From Candidatus Thorarchaeota archaeon (GTDB taxonomy: Archaea > Asgardarchaeota > Thorarchaeia > Thorarchaeales > Thorarchaeaceae), in contig JAEOUN010000121.1 in assembly GCA_016839245.1 (NCBI GenBank), forward strand, positions 1 through 26,079: a stretch of 26,079 nt of DNA. Direction: 5' to 3'. This document shows positions 23,584 to 26,079 of the stretch, piece after piece (position 1 is the stretch's first letter; every line of letters starts with the position of its first letter). The notes beneath the pieces are model-generated. The model saw only the letters and a program-made list of their open reading frames with translations, searched no databases and had not been told where the DNA came from. Both the position numbers and the translations under genes were made by a program.

Positions 23584-24720
23584 CTAACGATCCCACCATC
23601 CTGGATATGGATCCAAGCTACCAAATATGGCAGGAAAGTCTGCAAATCTCGAACCTGGAACAATGTGCTTTAGAGAATAATATGATGCAAAACACGGACC
23701 ACGTATCTTTGCACGATAAGGAGTCTGAGACTTTTCCAATGTCTTCAACCATACTGTCGTGATTCCACGAGCACCTTCAATTCTGCCATAAGCCTCACCT
23801 TCAGGTAAGCGATTCACCTTAGCTCGTGCTTTTTGATCAATAATATCGCCTTCTGGAAGTAATGGCAGCAGTTGACGTATTATTTGAAGGGAAGTATCAA
23901 TTTCTTTGAACCTCTGAATGAGTCTATCATATGCATCACATTCACCTGGATGATCAGGATTATTCGTTACAGGAACTTCCCAATCCACCAGATTATACGC
24001 AAGATTTGGATCCGCGTCATCCTTTCGCAAATCCATAGGAATTCCACATGCCTTAATATTAGGACCCGTAAGTCCCCACCTCAATGCATTCTTAGCAGTA
24101 TATTGACCAACTCCTTCCGTTCGCAATCTGAAGGTAGGGCTACCCTGTAACATATCACTAAAGAGTGGTAACCGCTCTTGAATACGAGTAACAGCTTTTT
24201 CCATTTTCTCTAAAAACTTGGGAGTGAAATCATACTTTACTCCTCCAGGAGTATTATACGAAACACTATGACGAGACCCAGTCAGCTCTTCAAAGGCATC
24301 AAGGGTATACTCTCTGTCAACCCATGGCCAGAGTAACATGGCAAAGAGCCCAAGTTCACCTGCAATTTGACCCCACCAAAATTGGTAAGAATGGATGCGA
24401 TTGAGCTCAATCATTATTGTACGCATAATCTTTGCACGTTCAGGAATTTCTAAATCAACTATCTTTTCGACTGCAGCAATGTATGGATACTCGGCAATGA
24501 TAGCTTCAACCAAACACATCCGTTCAAGTATCATAGAACCCTGCCTAAAATTCCTGAATTCAAGACACTTCTCTGCTGAACGATGAAAATACCCGGCATG
24601 AGGATCACATTCAACAATATAGTCACCGACAAGTATGAGTTTAGTAGCCCAGCCATGCGCACTTACATGTTGAGGACCAAACCAGATCTCACTGGCTTCG
24701 TCAAGAATGTCAGGTTTCAT
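23584..24720 (-). CDS. nuoD: Complex I 49-kDa subunit NuoD
   Basis: This is a 378-residue quinone-site subunit, related to the large subunit of [NiFe] hydrogenases. It starts with FGPQHVSAHG (histidine loop) and keeps the tyrosine in HSVSYNTPGG (Tyr155), matching the quinone-contacting Tyr. The hydrogenase L1 motif is reduced to ERMCLVE with one Cys (Cys69). The C-terminal DPCxxC of hydrogenases reads DPYPGW (370-375), so both nickel-binding cysteines there are aromatic. Hydrogenase activity is therefore excluded. The ATG overlaps the nuoC stop by four bases (ATGA). Confidence 0.95.
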   Translation of the reverse strand: MKPDILDEASEIWFGPQHVSAHGWATKLILVGDYIVECDPHAGYFHRSAEKCLEFRNFRQGSMILERMCLVEAIIAEYPYIAAVEKIVDLEIPERAKIMRTIMIELNRIHSYQFWWGQIAGELGLFAMLLWPWVDREYTLDAFEELTGSRHSVSYNTPGGVKYDFTPKFLEKMEKAVTRIQERLPLFSDMLQGSPTFRLRTEGVGQYTAKNALRWGLTGPNIKACGIPMDLRKDDADPNLAYNLVDWEVPVTNNPDHPGECDAYDRLIQRFKEIDTSLQIIRQLLPLLPEGDIIDQKARAKVNRLPEGEAYGRIEGARGITTVWLKTLEKSQTPYRAKIRGPCFASYYSLKHIVPGSRFADFPAIFGSLDPYPGWWDR

Positions 24721-25229
24721 GACGACTCACCTCCAGTTGCGGGTTTTGGTCTAGGAGTTGAGAGTCCTGTTTCATCGACACGACTCCTATCAGTGAGAAA
24801 TCGTTTACGCATTGGGTACTCCCCTACAAGCTCGTCAGGGAGTAAAAGAGGACGCATGTCAGGGTGGTTCTTGAATGTGATACCAAACATCTCAGATGTT
24901 TCACGCTCGTGCCATTCAAATCCAGGAAAAATATCACTCACAGTAGCAATCTCTGGATTCTTTCCTTCTAATGCTACACGAAGTTGACAAAGTAACTTTG
25001 ATTCGTGAGACCAGATGATGTAGATGACTTCATACTTGTCGTTCTCTAAATCTATGCCAAAGGCAGCCTCTGGAAGAGCATCTGGAAGTTGTTCATCAAT
25101 CATAGATACTAAATCTCGAATGATTGGTGCAGGAACTATTAATTCCACTTTGTTGCCATCAAGAAGTTTCGAAGAAACATCAGGGTGTTTGTTGATGACC
25201 GCTCTTGCAAATGTTGATGCGTCAACCAT
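24717..25229 (-). CDS. nuoC: Complex I 30-kDa subunit NuoC
   Basis: This 170-residue soluble subunit scaffolds the peripheral arm with NuoD. The signature is FPGFEWHERETSEMFGI followed by NHPDMRPLLLPDE and YPMRKRF, matching the Complex1_30kDa pattern. The C-terminal end is rich in Pro/Gly and short. An upstream ATG at 25277 exists, but ATG 25229 has GGAGG nine bases ahead and overlaps the nuoK end by eight bases. NuoC is separate from NuoD here, not fused as in E. coli. Confidence 0.93.
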   Translation of the reverse strand: MVDASTFARAVINKHPDVSSKLLDGNKVELIVPAPIIRDLVSMIDEQLPDALPEAAFGIDLENDKYEVIYIIWSHESKLLCQLRVALEGKNPEIATVSDIFPGFEWHERETSEMFGITFKNHPDMRPLLLPDELVGEYPMRKRFLTDRSRVDETGLSTPRPKPATGGESS

Positions 25230-25542
25230 CAATATCATCCTCCAGATGAATAGGTTGTCCAAGGTCAACAGTACCATAGCGTCGATGATACATAAGCATC
25301 AGAACCATGGCGAGAGCAGTATGAGCTGCAGCTACAGAAATGACTAGGATGATTAGGCCTTGTCCAGTAAATGAGAAGATTGGATTATAAATTGAAACTG
25401 CAACAAGAGCAATGTTTACACCATTACCCATTATTTCAGCTGAAATTAGGATACGAATGAGATTCCTCTTTACCATCATACCATAGGCACCGAAACCTAT
25501 CATAATGAATGAAACAACAAGATACCAAGATAATGGAATCAT
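25222..25542 (-). CDS. nuoK: Complex I membrane subunit NuoK
   Basis: This 106-residue, three-helix subunit has the first conserved Glu in place (Glu36, LISAEIMGNGVNI). The position of E. coli Glu72 (LAAAEASIG) is His74 here (VAAAHTALA); the codon is an unambiguous CAT. It begins MIPLSWYL, like other NuoK proteins. ATG 25542 overlaps the nuoJ stop by four bases, with GGAGG ten bases ahead. The acidic tail (LEDDIDG) is slightly longer than usual. Confidence 0.95.
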   Translation of the reverse strand: MIPLSWYLVVSFIMIGFGAYGMMVKRNLIRILISAEIMGNGVNIALVAVSIYNPIFSFTGQGLIILVISVAAAHTALAMVLMLMYHRRYGTVDLGQPIHLEDDIDG

Positions 25543-26079
25543 GATGAATCATCCTCCTGTTCTTGTTTGGAAGAGGTCTCAATATCTACCTCAGATGAAA
25601 TGTCATCAATTGGTTCTTCAACTGATTCAATACCATATATTCCCGTTATAGGCCTAACACGTTCAGCCTTCTCCATCTTCAAGATCGCAATAGATCCAAC
25701 AATAGCAGTAAGGAGAATTAATGCAATCATCTGTACATAGATACCATGATCAGACCAAAGCCATTGTGCTAATAATTCGAGGTTATCTTCCAATGGTGGT
25801 GTTTCAGGTGAAAAGGTTTCATACCATGGAAACATCAGGGCAAGAGCAGCAGAGAGAGTTCCAACAAGAGCAGATAGAACTAATCCAGCTCTTCGCCGTT
25901 GGGGAGATGCAAAAGTTTCTAATGATGAGTCTTGAGCACGCGGCAAAAGCAGGACTGCGAAAATGATGAGAGCACTTATTCCCCCGGTATAGACAGCAAT
26001 CTGCATCCCTGCAACAAACGGTGCTTCAAGAAGTAAAAAGAAACCTGAAACAAAGGCAGCCATGAATCCGAAGAAGAAA
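25539..26079 (-). CDS. nuoJ: Complex I membrane subunit NuoJ, 5' end beyond the window
   Basis: The frame is open to the window edge. Upstream of an internal ATG at 26063 it continues with Phe/Gly codons and no stop. Compared with E. coli NuoJ, the visible part starts near the second helix; VAGMQIAVYTGGISALIIFAVLLLP matches FAGALEIIVYAGAIMVLFVFVVMM. About 40 N-terminal residues are therefore probably missing. Two more hydrophobic segments follow, then an acidic Ser/Glu-rich tail of roughly 40 residues ending in QEDDSS, which is longer than usual. It is the most upstream visible gene of the operon. A and B, absent here, may precede it. Confidence 0.9.
   Translation of the reverse strand, partial: FFFGFMAAFVSGFFLLLEAPFVAGMQIAVYTGGISALIIFAVLLLPRAQDSSLETFASPQRRRAGLVLSALVGTLSAALALMFPWYETFSPETPPLEDNLELLAQWLWSDHGIYVQMIALILLTAIVGSIAILKMEKAERVRPITGIYGIESVEEPIDDISSEVDIETSSKQEQEDDSS

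Noticed and set aside
23584..24720. Membrane-bound group 4 [NiFe] hydrogenase instead of complex I
   Set aside because: The nickel-binding cysteines at the NuoD C terminus are Tyr and Trp and the N-terminal motif has only one Cys. The L/M/N pumps and NuoJ/K also match complex I.
1..26079. tRNA, rRNA, CRISPR array, insertion sequence or phage elements
   Set aside because: Reading both strands, I saw no tRNA T-loop/acceptor pattern outside genes, no spaced direct repeats, no transposase or integrase, and no terminal repeats.

Overview
The window most likely comes from an Asgard archaeon, perhaps a Thorarchaeia- or Heimdallarchaeia-like lineage. I infer this from a Rab/Ras-type small GTPase, a SOSS-B/hSSB1-like OB-fold protein, an ADP-forming acyl-CoA synthetase alpha subunit, a 2-phosphoglycerate-kinase-like P-loop kinase, archaeal-style TATA elements, and anti-SD-type ribosome sites (GGAGG, GGTG). 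The DNA is moderately AT-rich. No rRNA or tRNA marker is present, so the phylum is inferred and not proven.

Layout. (1) 1-1450, minus strand: a 5' gene fragment and a 300-residue membrane protein. They share one C-terminal domain, so they are paralogous. (2) 1391-3549: a solitary oligopeptide/dipeptide-type ABC substrate-binding protein, with two tandem palindromes just ahead of its ribosome site and a strong intrinsic-type terminator behind it. (3) 3550-4060: a gene-free stretch holding one conspicuous hairpin. (4) 4061-5772: a possible ADP-ribose module, in which a Nudix hydrolase is divergent from a canonical macro-domain gene followed by a strongly degenerate second macro domain. A single TATA element lies between the divergent genes. 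(5) 5776-7152: a CoA-disulfide-reductase-type flavoprotein. (6) 7334-9395: a membrane zinc-ribbon protein of unknown function and a stand-alone response regulator. (7) 9548-12376, plus strand: OB-fold protein, 2PGK-like kinase, and acyl-CoA synthetase alpha subunit. (8) 12546-15163, plus strand: soluble PAS-GAF-PAS histidine kinase and small GTPase. (9) 15216-26079, minus strand: a tightly packed complex I operon, in transcription order J (cut by the window edge)-K-C-D-H-I-M1-L-M2-N.

The complex I operon is the main point of interest. Genes overlap by 1-8 bases or are spaced by about 10 bases, with strong ribosome sites between them, so it is clearly one transcription unit. It encodes four antiporter-like pumping subunits (M1, L, M2, N) instead of three. 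NuoL carries an apparent 26-residue duplication in the lateral amphipathic helix that spans the pump arm (two DDxxIDG motifs exactly 26 residues apart). This is the change expected if a fourth pump is physically built into the arm. Further deviations are a Lys-to-Glu change at the central pump residue of M1, a Glu-to-His change at the second conserved charge of NuoK, a Trp-rich extra N-terminal helix in NuoH, and aromatic replacements of the nickel-binding cysteines at the NuoD C terminus. No NADH-input genes (E, F, G) occur in the window. A and B must lie elsewhere, most simply upstream of J outside the window. The electron donor is therefore unknown and could be ferredoxin or F420H2.
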